Source: Bacillota bacterium
Lineage (GTDB): Bacteria; Bacillota; Clostridia; Oscillospirales; Ruminococcaceae
Length of the DNA: 64,000 nucleotides
Direction of reading: 5' to 3'
NCBI GenBank assembly: GCA_023457355.1
Contig: JAEWLW010000003.1
Location: 1 to 64,000 of the forward strand
Below are positions 33,980-41,781 of this stretch, piece by piece. Under the pieces are notes generated by a model that had not been told where the DNA came from, did not search any database, and saw nothing but the letters and a program-made list of their open reading frames with translations. How positions within the stretch are numbered: the first letter of the stretch is position 1; the number at the start of each line of letters is the position of its first letter. Made by a program: the position numbers and the translations under genes.

Positions 33980-34875
33980 GCAACGCAAAAAATGATTTTG
34001 TACTGCCGATAGTTGTTCTGACCGTTATCTGTCTGGTTATCACCACTGCGCTGGCGCTGACCGAGCAGGCGACCACCCCGATTATTCAGGCGACTGAAAA
34101 GCTCAATGCCGAAGCCGCCAGAAAAGAAGTCCTGCCCGAAGCCGATGGCTTTGAGCTGCTTGAGCTTTCCGATCTTCCTGATGGCGTCACCGAGGTTTAC
34201 AGTGCCACCAACGGCACCGGTACGGTTGTTATGGCTGAGGGCAAGGGTTACGGCGGTGTTATGAAGATCATCGTGGGCATCGACGCCGACGGCAAGATCA
34301 CCGGAACCAAGACCCTTTCGCACGGCGAAACCGCCGGCTTAGGCTCCAAGACGGCTGAACCGAAGTTCCAGAACCAGTTCCCCGGCCAGGATGAGAGTCT
34401 TTCCGGTGTTTCAACCATCAGCGGCGCGACGATTTCTTCCAAGTGCTTTATCGGCGCGGTGAAAAAGGCGTTTGAAGCGCAGAACATTGCGCAGGGCGGC
34501 ACGGCTGAAAACCCATTGGAGGCCAAGATGGCACAGTATTACCCCAACGCCGAATTTAAAGAGGTAACGGGTGGCATCCAGTGCGGTGCAGAGGGGAATG
34601 TTGTGCTTTCGACTGCAAAGGGCTACGGCGGCGATATGACCATCGCGGTGCTGTTTGACGGCAGTGACACGGTTATTGATGTGGTTGTTGTCCAGAGCTC
34701 CGAGACTGAGGGCCTTGGCAGCAGAGTTGGCGAAGAGGCTTTTACCGCTCAGTTTATCGGTAAAACTTCTGCTGACGGCGTCGATAATATTGCCGGCGCA
34801 ACCATTTCATCCACTGCCTTTAAAAAGGCTTTCAACGCGGCAGTGGAAAACCTTGCCGCAGTAAAGGGGGCTTAA
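33976..34875 (+). CDS. rnfG: Rnf complex subunit RnfG with two FMN-binding domains
   Basis: Extracytoplasmic flavoprotein subunit with one N-terminal membrane helix (about 8-28). The usual RnfG of some 180-220 residues has one FMN domain; this one has 299 residues and two. Domain 1: KGYGGVMKIIVG, ETAGLGSK, acceptor STISGAT with Thr152. Domain 2: KGYGGDMTIAVLF, ETEGLGSRVGE, acceptor DNIAGAT with Thr276. Both keep the GAT motif used by ApbE. ATG overlaps the rnfD stop by four bases; rnfE follows after four. Confidence 0.95.
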   Translation: MSNAKNDFVLPIVVLTVICLVITTALALTEQATTPIIQATEKLNAEAARKEVLPEADGFELLELSDLPDGVTEVYSATNGTGTVVMAEGKGYGGVMKIIVGIDADGKITGTKTLSHGETAGLGSKTAEPKFQNQFPGQDESLSGVSTISGATISSKCFIGAVKKAFEAQNIAQGGTAENPLEAKMAQYYPNAEFKEVTGGIQCGAEGNVVLSTAKGYGGDMTIAVLFDGSDTVIDVVVVQSSETEGLGSRVGEEAFTAQFIGKTSADGVDNIAGATISSTAFKKAFNAAVENLAAVKGA

Positions 34876-34879
34876 AGCG

Positions 34880-35548
34880 ATGAATAAACTTTCCAACCTC
34901 ACCCGGGGTATTATTAAAGAGAACCCTGTTCTGGTGCTGCTGCTGGGTACCTGCCCGACGCTGGCTGTCAGCACGCTGGCCAAAAATGCAATTGGCATGG
35001 GTCTGGCGGCTACTGTGGTTTTGATTTGCTCCAACATTGTTATTTCTGCATTGCGCAAAATCATTCCCGACAAAGTTCGTATTCCGTCCTATATCGTTGT
35101 CATCGCGGGCTTTGTTACCATCGTGCAGATGGTGGTCAAGGCGTATGCGCCCGCACTGGATAAGTCGCTGGGCATCTATCTGCCGCTGATCGTTGTTAAC
35201 TGCATCATCCTTGGCCGCGCCGAGATGTTTGCTTCCAAAAACAGCGTCGTGGATTCAGCGCTTGACGGCGTCGGCATGGGCATCGGCTTTACGCTTGCGC
35301 TGTTGCTGATGGCCACCATCCGCGAAATTTTTGGCGCCGGCAGCTGGATGGGCATCCGCCTCGTCTCTGAAGAGGCGCGCACCATCTCGATCATGGGTCT
35401 TGCGCCCGGCGGTTTCTTTGTCTTTGGCGCGCTGATTGCGCTGGTCAACAAGCTCACTAAGGGCAAGGCGATCAAGAAGAAGGAATTCGGCTGTGCGGCC
35501 TGCGGCGCGGATGAAGCATGCGGCGAAGATGCGAAGGGAGCGTGCTAA
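34880..35548 (+). CDS. rnfE: Rnf complex subunit RnfE with Cys-rich tail
   Basis: Six-helix membrane subunit, paralogous to RnfA. The cysteine in LLGTCPTLAVS (Cys25) corresponds to one binding the intramembrane [2Fe-2S] centre shared with RnfA in known Rnf/NQR structures. The 222-residue protein ends in a soluble tail with Cys205, Cys208, Cys214 and Cys222, which could bind a metal or cluster. ATG after GGGGG. Three bases before rnfA. Confidence 0.95.
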   Translation: MNKLSNLTRGIIKENPVLVLLLGTCPTLAVSTLAKNAIGMGLAATVVLICSNIVISALRKIIPDKVRIPSYIVVIAGFVTIVQMVVKAYAPALDKSLGIYLPLIVVNCIILGRAEMFASKNSVVDSALDGVGMGIGFTLALLLMATIREIFGAGSWMGIRLVSEEARTISIMGLAPGGFFVFGALIALVNKLTKGKAIKKKEFGCAACGADEACGEDAKGAC

Positions 35549-35551
35549 CCG

Positions 35552-36142
35552 ATGAAGGAATTTGCTATTATCATTATGAGCGCTGTGCTCGTCAATAACT
35601 ATGTTCTCGCCAAGTTCCTTGGCATTTGCCCCTTCCTGGGCGTTTCCAAGAAGCTTGATTCGGCCGTCGGCATGTCGATTGCCGTTATCTTTGTCATGAT
35701 GATGGCCACCGCCGTTACGTATCCGATTCAGGTTTTCCTGTTGGATGCAAACGGCCTGGGCTATTTGCAGACCATCGTGTTTATTCTGGTTATCGCCGCG
35801 CTGGTTCAGCTTGTTGAGATCGTGCTTAAAAAGTACGTTCCCGCCCTGCACAAAGGCTTGGGCGTTTACCTCCCGCTGATTACCACCAACTGCGCTGTGC
35901 TGGGTGTCACCATCCTGAACATCGACAGTGGCTACAATTTTGCAAAGTCCATGGCAAATGCCTTTGGCTCCGGCCTCGGCTTCCTGCTGGCGATGGTATT
36001 GTTTTCCGGCGTTCGTTCCAGAATCGAAGGCTGCGACGCGCCCGAATCTTTTCAGGGTATTCCGATCACACTGGTTGCCGCTTCCATTACTTCGGTCTCC
36101 TTCATGGGATTCGTGGGCGTGGTTGAAAACCTGTTCCGATAA
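35552..36142 (+). CDS. rnfA: Rnf complex subunit RnfA
   Basis: Six-helix membrane subunit; the cysteine in FLGICPFLGVS (Cys26) pairs with that of RnfE around the intramembrane [2Fe-2S] centre. It has 196 residues, ending VGVVENLFR. ATG with GGGAG upstream inside the end of rnfE. Twenty-one bases separate it from rnfB. Confidence 0.96.
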   Translation: MKEFAIIIMSAVLVNNYVLAKFLGICPFLGVSKKLDSAVGMSIAVIFVMMMATAVTYPIQVFLLDANGLGYLQTIVFILVIAALVQLVEIVLKKYVPALHKGLGVYLPLITTNCAVLGVTILNIDSGYNFAKSMANAFGSGLGFLLAMVLFSGVRSRIEGCDAPESFQGIPITLVAASITSVSFMGFVGVVENLFR

Positions 36143-36163
36143 TTAGAGAATGGAGATGAGACT

Positions 36164-36961
36164 ATGAATGGAATCGTTTTGGCGATTGTGGCCGTTTCTG
36201 CCATCGGATTGATTTCCGCTGTGGTCCTTGCAGTAGCGTCCAAAATTATGGCCGTGCCGGTTGACGAACGTTTCGGCCCCGTTCGCGAATGTCTTCCCGG
36301 CGCCAACTGCGGCGCCTGCGGTTATGCCGGTTGCGATGCTTACGCTCAGGCGCTGGTTTCCGGCGAGTGCACCAAGGGCAACCTTTGCATTCCCGGTGGC
36401 GCTGACACAGCAAAGGGCATTGGTGAAGCGCTGGGCCTCGCGGTTGAGGACGTCAAGCCCTTGGTTGCTGCTGTCAAATGCAACGGCACCTGCGGCAATA
36501 CATCTGACAAGCTTGAATATCAGAGTGCCAAGACCTGTAAGGGCGCCAAGCTCTTCTTTGGCGGCAAGGGTAGCTGTACTTACGGCTGCATGGGCCTGGG
36601 CGACTGCGCCGACGTATGCCCCGTAGACGCGATCGACATGGTCGACGGCATTGCCCGCATTGATACTGATCTTTGCATCGGCTGCGGCATGTGTGCAAAG
36701 ACCTGCCCGAACAATGTAATTGAGATTATTCCTTTCGATTACAAAATACATGTCGACTGCAACTCAAAGGATAAGGGCGCGGTCGTTATGAAGAACTGCA
36801 AGGTCGGCTGCATCGGTTGTATGAAGTGCCAGAAGGCCTGCCAGTTCGACGCAATCACGGTCGTTGATAGCCTGGCGCACATCGATCAGGAAAAATGCAC
36901 TGCCTGCGGCGCCTGTGTTGAGCAGTGCCCGAAAAAGTGCATTGACGTCGTGAAGAAATAA
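36164..36961 (+). CDS. rnfB: Rnf complex subunit RnfB
   Basis: Ferredoxin-accepting iron-sulfur subunit. One N-terminal membrane helix (about 2-24), the Fe-S domain CLPGANCGACGYAGCDAYA, then polyferredoxin motifs CIGCGMCAKTCP, CIGCMKCQKACQ and CTACGACVEQCP plus a preceding CMGLGDCADVCP. It has 265 residues. ATG after GGAG. Last gene of the operon, followed by a strong terminator. Confidence 0.96.
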   Translation: MNGIVLAIVAVSAIGLISAVVLAVASKIMAVPVDERFGPVRECLPGANCGACGYAGCDAYAQALVSGECTKGNLCIPGGADTAKGIGEALGLAVEDVKPLVAAVKCNGTCGNTSDKLEYQSAKTCKGAKLFFGGKGSCTYGCMGLGDCADVCPVDAIDMVDGIARIDTDLCIGCGMCAKTCPNNVIEIIPFDYKIHVDCNSKDKGAVVMKNCKVGCIGCMKCQKACQFDAITVVDSLAHIDQEKCTACGACVEQCPKKCIDVVKK

Positions 36962-36980
36962 AAAGCGCAAAACGTATAAG

Positions 36981-37014
36981 AGCCGGGTCATCCGTGTGGG
37001 TGACCCGGCTTTTT
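36981..37014 (+). terminator. Terminator of the rnf operon
   Basis: Perfect 10-bp stem AGCCGGGTCA (36981-36990) with TGACCCGGCT (37001-37010), then TTTT. Confidence 0.9.
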
Positions 37015-37055
37015 GCATGGAAATAATGCATTCTGCTTTTAAATTCGGTTGGAGA

Positions 37056-37535
37056 TTATACCTGTGGCATGGGGCGGCTTTTGCCCGTGAATTCGGTCGC
37101 ATCAACTTTAAAAACGGCGACGGAATTTGCGGCCTGCGGCGGCATTTCAAATTCTTTGCCGGTTTGATGAACCATAATAAGCGACAGGCCCTTGATCTTT
37201 TCGTCGATATCTTCTGTCAGACTGGCGCGGCCATTGCCAATGATGCTTTTATAGGAATACCCATTTTGGCATGCAACATCGGATTCAATCAACTGATGGT
37301 TGCAATCCATTTCAAACGCGACAGCGGGGGATTTTGACAGAATATCAATTTTTCGCCCTTCCTTGGCGGAGTGAAAATAAAGCGTCAGTCTGCCGTCCAT
37401 AAATTCGTAGCCAAAATTCAGCGGAACGATATAAAGCCCCTGATCATCCTGCATGGCGACGCGGCAAACCTTACATGCCTGAATGATTTTTAGTAACTCT
37501 GCGGTTTCGGTAACTTCCCGGTCTTTTCTTCTCAT
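37056..37535 (-). CDS. Pyridoxamine 5'-phosphate oxidase-like flavin protein
   Basis: Split-barrel FMN-binding protein of the PNPOx-like/NimA-related group; small reductases of this group act on nitro compounds or are uncharacterised. Marks: VCRVAMQDDQGLYIVPLNFGY, a central LTLYFHSAKEGRKIDIL with the typical H-x-A-x-x-G-x-K/R turn, and VAFEMDC. ATG at 37535 lies ten bases after GGGAGG, giving 159 residues; 18 open codons upstream lack support. Convergent to the rnf operon. Confidence 0.85.
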   Translation of the reverse strand: MRRKDREVTETAELLKIIQACKVCRVAMQDDQGLYIVPLNFGYEFMDGRLTLYFHSAKEGRKIDILSKSPAVAFEMDCNHQLIESDVACQNGYSYKSIIGNGRASLTEDIDEKIKGLSLIMVHQTGKEFEMPPQAANSVAVFKVDATEFTGKSRPMPQV

Positions 37536-37619
37536 GTGCTGAACACCTCCCTGTGTCGTAAGTCTATCATTTAAAACCCTGAATGGCAACGTTTGCGGAG
37601 TATTTTAAATCTGCAGTTA

Positions 37620-37648
37620 TTGCAGCGATTGGTGTATCGTGGTACACT
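37620..37648 (+). promoter_or_regulatory. Possible promoter of the lipoprotein gene
   Basis: TTGCAG (37620-37625), 17-bp spacer, TACACT (37643-37648). Modest match in both boxes, correctly placed about 40 bases before the start. Confidence 0.35.
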
Positions 37649-37690
37649 TATTGGAAATAGATTCCTGAAATGATTGGGGAGGACAATAGG

Positions 37691-39268
37691 ATGAAGCGTT
37701 TATTGGCCCTGTGCCTGGCGGCTTTTATGCTGATTTTTGCGGGATGCGCCAAACCGGGCGGTGCGGTTGTGCCGCCCGGCAGCGAAGCGGCTGTTCAAAC
37801 GCCGGTATCCAGCGATATGATGCAGCCGGTCAGCAGCGAGGCGGCCAGTCGGGCCGAGGCAGCACCAGTAAGCGAATCGGAAGCCGCTCCGTCTTCGACG
37901 GCAGAGGTACAAACCGTCGCGCCGTCGGCGTCGGATGACGGGATTACGGGCGGCCGGACGCTGGCGCAGATCACCGAGGCGGCACTTGCCGATGAGGCAC
38001 GTTTTATGTCGTCCGATGCGGCAACGCGAGATTGGTCCTTGGCGTACAGCAGCTTTTATGATGCCTATGAAACGTTGCAGTCGTATACGCTGACAGGGCT
38101 GGACGACGCACTGGCGCTGCGCGGACAGTTGGTCTATACCCTCTGGTCCCTGTCGCCTGTCGTAATAGCTGGGGATATTTATGACAACATCGCCGAAGGG
38201 GCCTCGCCCGTGCAGGTAATCGATAAATTTAAGCAAAAGAATCAAAACAAATTCGGAGTGCTACTCAGCTACGCCGAGACTGGCGATTACTACGGCGAGA
38301 GCAAGGTTTGGCTCAACAGTCGGCCAGAGTCAAACGAAGAAAAGTTTGCCGAAATTCTCTCGACGAATCCTTTTGTGGTAGGGGATTACCGCGGTCGCAC
38401 CTCCATGACGGTGACGGCGGGGGTGGAAGCACAGCTTCTAACACTGGGATTTGCCTACAAAACGACCGAGGCCTGTGCGTTGGAGATAGACGGATACGCC
38501 TATGGTGTCTGCTTTATTGATCGCACCTACGGGCAGATCGCCTTTTGGCTTGGCGGGACAATTGCCCCTAATCTATCCGGGAATATGCATGTCGGTGTCG
38601 TCTATCCGTTTGAGCTGGTCGCGCAGGATATCCATGACCGGATCGACGAAATTGACCCCGGTATCAATAATCCGGGCGTTCCCGAGCAGCCGCAGGTCGT
38701 TGTGCCGGTTGCAGACCCCCTTACCGGCAAGCCGGTCATCTATCTCTACCCGGAACAACCGACCGACGTCACCGTCACGCTGCACTACCCCAAGGAAGAA
38801 TTGACCTACACCTATCCCACCTATGAGGACGGCTGGCGGGTGCGTGCCGAGCCGGACGGCACATTGACCAACCTTAAGGACGGCAGCACCCACTACTATC
38901 TGTTCTGGGAGGGGGACAAAGAGGTTGATTGGGACCTGTCTGAGGGTTTTGTGGTCAAGGGCGACGAGACCGAGGCCTTTTTGCGCGAAAAGCTCGCGTT
39001 TTTAGGGCTGACCCCGCGCGAATATAACGACTTCATCACCTATTGGGCGCCAAAAATGTGCCAGAACCCCTATAATCTGATCAGTTTTTCAACAGAACAA
39101 TATCAGGCGCTGGCGCCGCTTACGGTCACGCCCGCACCGGACAGCATGTTGCGGGTTCATATGGTTTACAAGGGCTTGAAAGCGCCTGTAAAAGTCTTGC
39201 CGCAGACGCTCTCCCCATGGCTGCGCACCGGCTTTGCGGTGGTGGAATGGGGCGGCAGTCACGCTTAA
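37691..39268 (+). CDS. Large lipoprotein with conserved KPVIYLYP domain, function unknown
   Basis: Secreted lipid-anchored protein of 525 residues. Lipoprotein signal with FAGC (Cys19), a Ser/Ala/Pro/Glu-rich linker (about 22-95), a middle region of unknown fold, and a C-terminal domain from about residue 345 (GKPVIYLYPEQPTDVTVTL) to EWGGSHA. I recall this last domain as widespread in hypothetical proteins of gut Clostridia, usually starting KPVIYLYP; its function is unknown to me. ATG at 37691 with GGGGAGG ahead. Apparently monocistronic. Confidence 0.8.
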   Translation: MKRLLALCLAAFMLIFAGCAKPGGAVVPPGSEAAVQTPVSSDMMQPVSSEAASRAEAAPVSESEAAPSSTAEVQTVAPSASDDGITGGRTLAQITEAALADEARFMSSDAATRDWSLAYSSFYDAYETLQSYTLTGLDDALALRGQLVYTLWSLSPVVIAGDIYDNIAEGASPVQVIDKFKQKNQNKFGVLLSYAETGDYYGESKVWLNSRPESNEEKFAEILSTNPFVVGDYRGRTSMTVTAGVEAQLLTLGFAYKTTEACALEIDGYAYGVCFIDRTYGQIAFWLGGTIAPNLSGNMHVGVVYPFELVAQDIHDRIDEIDPGINNPGVPEQPQVVVPVADPLTGKPVIYLYPEQPTDVTVTLHYPKEELTYTYPTYEDGWRVRAEPDGTLTNLKDGSTHYYLFWEGDKEVDWDLSEGFVVKGDETEAFLREKLAFLGLTPREYNDFITYWAPKMCQNPYNLISFSTEQYQALAPLTVTPAPDSMLRVHMVYKGLKAPVKVLPQTLSPWLRTGFAVVEWGGSHA

Positions 39269-39313
39269 TGTGCGTTGTGGTGCAATATTCCATAAATAAA
39301 TGACAAAATACCC

Positions 39314-39342
39314 TTGGTTAATACATGATAAAATGCTATAAT
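39314..39342 (+). promoter_or_regulatory. Promoter of the divIVA-like gene
   Basis: TTGGTT (39314-39319), 17-bp spacer, perfect TATAAT (39337-39342). Confidence 0.6.
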
Positions 39343-39387
39343 GCAAAAGTAGAGTTTCCATTAGATTGCAAGCGGGAGGAACCGGAA

Positions 39388-40209
39388 ATGGCCGACTTAG
39401 ATTTAGCTCTTTACAGCGACGAAAAAGTGTTGCTGAGAACCAGCTTTTTTGGTGGTTTTGAAAAAAAAGAGGTGTTGACTTATATCGACAAGCTCCGGAA
39501 ACAAAACCGGACGATGGCGCAGGAACTGGCCATGCATATCAGCGAGGTTTCCAACGCACGCAATCAGCTTTCCGAACAGGTTTCAAGCTTTGAGGCCAAA
39601 ATTACTGAGATGGAGCATCAGCTTGAGGAGCGCGGCGGAAAAATTCGTGAGCTGACCGGCATGGTGGAATCCCTTCGCGGCGAGGTCAGCCAGCAGAAAA
39701 TGCGCCAAATTGAGCGCGAAAAAGATTTGCAGCAGCAAAAGGATCAGAACAGGCAGCTGATGGCACAGCTGCAGAATTATGAATATAAAGCCAAGCGCTA
39801 CGAGGATGTTTCGGTTCAGCTTGGAGAAATTATTCTCGAAGCGAACCAGCGCGCGGCGGATACGGTTGCACAAGCACAGGCGCAGGCGGAGCAGATTAAG
39901 AAAAATGCCGTGACTGCCAGCCAGAAGATCACCGCTGAAATGTCGTTGATGCGCAATGAAATTTCCACGGTTCGCACCCAGCTGGAAGACTTAATGAAAA
40001 CTTTCACCATGCGGCTTGATGAAATTGATCATATGCTGCTTGAGGTCGTGCCGTCCGGTGTCGACGATGTTATTGCCGAGGTGCAGGCTGCCAGAGCCGA
40101 ACAGACAACGGCGGCGCCTGAAGCACCGGCGCGGCCTTGTGTTAAAGCCCCGCCAAGAGAAGAAAAAGTTTTGAATCAGAATTTTTTTCGCGGCGCCGCA
40201 ACGACCTGA
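39388..40209 (+). CDS. DivIVA-domain coiled-coil protein
   Basis: Likely cell-division or polar-scaffold protein of the DivIVA/GpsB superfamily. The N-terminal membrane-binding motif appears as FFGGFEKKEVLTYIDKL (about 21-37), followed by about 180 residues of coiled coil and a Pro/Ala-rich end. It has 273 residues. ATG at 39388 follows GGGAGGA; 21 more open codons upstream overlap the promoter. Exact role (DivIVA, GpsB-like or clostridial variant) cannot be told. Confidence 0.82.
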   Translation: MADLDLALYSDEKVLLRTSFFGGFEKKEVLTYIDKLRKQNRTMAQELAMHISEVSNARNQLSEQVSSFEAKITEMEHQLEERGGKIRELTGMVESLRGEVSQQKMRQIEREKDLQQQKDQNRQLMAQLQNYEYKAKRYEDVSVQLGEIILEANQRAADTVAQAQAQAEQIKKNAVTASQKITAEMSLMRNEISTVRTQLEDLMKTFTMRLDEIDHMLLEVVPSGVDDVIAEVQAARAEQTTAAPEAPARPCVKAPPREEKVLNQNFFRGAATT

Positions 40210-40338
40210 AGCGGCAGATGCAGCTTTTGTCGGCGGCGATGGTGATTCAATAAAAACCGTCAGGCCCCAGACGGGCCCACACAGCAATTCCGAGGCTCTT
40301 GGAAAGCTAATCAGAAAACTGTTTTTTTAAATGAGATT

Positions 40339-40373
40339 AGCCTGTCTTGCAGTTTGTAGGGCAGGCTTTTTTT
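40339..40373 (+). terminator. Terminator or attenuator just ahead of ispD
   Basis: Stem AGCCTGTC (40339-40346) with GGCAGGCT (40360-40367), one G-T pair, followed by seven T (40367-40373). It ends only 14 bases before the ispD ATG. No separate ispD promoter is visible, so read-through or attenuation is possible. Confidence 0.75.
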
Positions 40374-40387
40374 GAAAGGAGCGCCCT

Positions 40388-41089
40388 ATGTTTAAATCCA
40401 GGCGAAGCAGGAATGACGACAAAATCGCAGCGGTAATTGCGGCGGGTGGCTCGTCTTCGCGCATGGGCTTTGACAAGCTAACGGCCGACCTGTGTGGGCT
40501 GCCTGTGCTGATACACACCATCAACGCTTTTCAGGATAGTGATTTAATCGACGAAATTATCGTGGTCACGCGCGAGGAATATATCCCGGCACTGCTTGCC
40601 GACGTCAAATATCAGGGCTTTAAAAAGCTGCGCAGCATTGTCAAAGGCGGTGCCACACGCCAGCAGTCGGTTTATGCGGGGGTTTGTGCCTGCTCAGCCG
40701 ATGCCCGGTATGTGTGTATTCACGATGGTGCGCGGCCGCTTGTCACCGATGCGGTTATAGAAGCAGCGGTTGAAGCCGCCCTTCGGTACGGTGCCGCTAC
40801 GGCAGCCGTCCCGGCCAAGGATACCATCAAGCGCCGAAAAGGCGATTTCGTTGCTGAAACACTGCCGCGCGAGACGTTGATGCAAATTCAAACCCCGCAG
40901 GTATTCAAAAAAGACTTATATCTACGCGCCTTTGCGCAAAGCGGGGAAGAATATTCGGATGATTGCCAGATTTTAGAAAGCCTTGGGGTGCCCGTGGCCT
41001 TTTCACAAGGGGATTATAAAAACATTAAACTGACCACCGAAGAGGATTTCATACTGGCGGAGGCATTTTTGATGCAGGAGGGATTTTAA
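40388..41089 (+). CDS. ispD: 2-C-methyl-D-erythritol 4-phosphate cytidylyltransferase
   Basis: Third enzyme of the MEP isoprenoid pathway, joining MEP with CTP. Nucleotide-binding loop AAGGSSSRMGFDK (18-30), KGGATRQQSV, HDGARPLV and the Lys-bearing AVPAKDTIK; it ends with GDYKNIKLTTEEDF. The 233 residues are normal. ATG after AAAGGAG. Its stop overlaps the ispF start (TAATG), so the two are translationally coupled. Confidence 0.95.
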   Translation: MFKSRRSRNDDKIAAVIAAGGSSSRMGFDKLTADLCGLPVLIHTINAFQDSDLIDEIIVVTREEYIPALLADVKYQGFKKLRSIVKGGATRQQSVYAGVCACSADARYVCIHDGARPLVTDAVIEAAVEAALRYGAATAAVPAKDTIKRRKGDFVAETLPRETLMQIQTPQVFKKDLYLRAFAQSGEEYSDDCQILESLGVPVAFSQGDYKNIKLTTEEDFILAEAFLMQEGF

Positions 41090-41568
41090 TGCGGATAGGG
41101 CACGGCTATGATGTGCACCGCCTTGTTGAGGGCCGAAAGTTAATTCTGGGCGGTGTTGAGATTGTGCATACCCACGGCCTGCTCGGGCATTCAGATGCCG
41201 ATGTTTTAACACACAGTGTGATGGATGCTTTGCTTGGTGCTGCCGCATTGGGCGATATCGGGGCGCATTTTCCCGATAACGATTCCGCCTATGCGGGTGC
41301 GGATAGCATCCTGCTGCTCAAAAAGGTGGCGGCGTTGCTGGCGCAACAGGGCTATCGCATTGGCAATATCGACGCGACGGTGTTGGCGCAGGCGCCTAAA
41401 TTGGCTCCTTTCATCGGCGATATGCGGCGAAATATTGCGGCAGCCTGCGGCCTTGACGAAACGCAGGTCAGCGTAAAAGCCACCACGGAAGAGGGGCTGG
41501 GCTTTACAGGCCGGCAACAGGGCGTTGCCAGTCATGCGGTATGCCTGATATTTAGCGACTGTTCATAA
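41089..41568 (+). CDS. ispF: 2-C-methyl-D-erythritol 2,4-cyclodiphosphate synthase
   Basis: Zinc enzyme of the MEP pathway forming the cyclodiphosphate. Metal ligands Asp8 and His10 in GHGYDVHRL, GHSDADVLTHSVMD, and the ATTEEGLGFTG loop. It has 159 residues. Forms an ispD-ispF operon; the intervening enzyme IspE is not in this window. Confidence 0.96.
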   Translation: MRIGHGYDVHRLVEGRKLILGGVEIVHTHGLLGHSDADVLTHSVMDALLGAAALGDIGAHFPDNDSAYAGADSILLLKKVAALLAQQGYRIGNIDATVLAQAPKLAPFIGDMRRNIAAACGLDETQVSVKATTEEGLGFTGRQQGVASHAVCLIFSDCS

Positions 41569-41597
41569 ATTAAAACCATTGGAACACATCCGGTGTT

Positions 41598-41653
41598 CCG
41601 CCTGCTTTTTCCTCTCAGCCATCGCTTTTCAGCGAAATATCAGGCGGTTTTTT
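41598..41653 (+). terminator. Terminator of ispD-ispF
   Basis: CCGCCTG (41598-41604) pairs with CAGGCGG (41641-41647), enclosing a small TCGCT/AGCGA hairpin, and is followed by six T (41648-41653). Confidence 0.7.
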
Positions 41654-41706
41654 ATCTTATATAAATCCACCCAATCAAAATCTGGCAGGATAAAAGTTTT
41701 CATTTA

Positions 41707-41740
41707 CATAATTGTGATGTTCATACAATTATGGTAAAAT
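41707..41740 (+). promoter_or_regulatory. Promoter of cdaA-cdaR with inverted repeat
   Basis: TTGTGA (41712-41717), 17-bp spacer, TAAAAT (41735-41740). A perfect 9-bp inverted repeat, CATAATTGT (41707-41715) and ACAATTATG (41725-41733), overlaps the -35 and spacer. The layout is that of an operator. Confidence 0.55.
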
Positions 41741-41781
41741 AATATTAGATTTAACAATGATTTGGCAAAGGATGTGCACGC

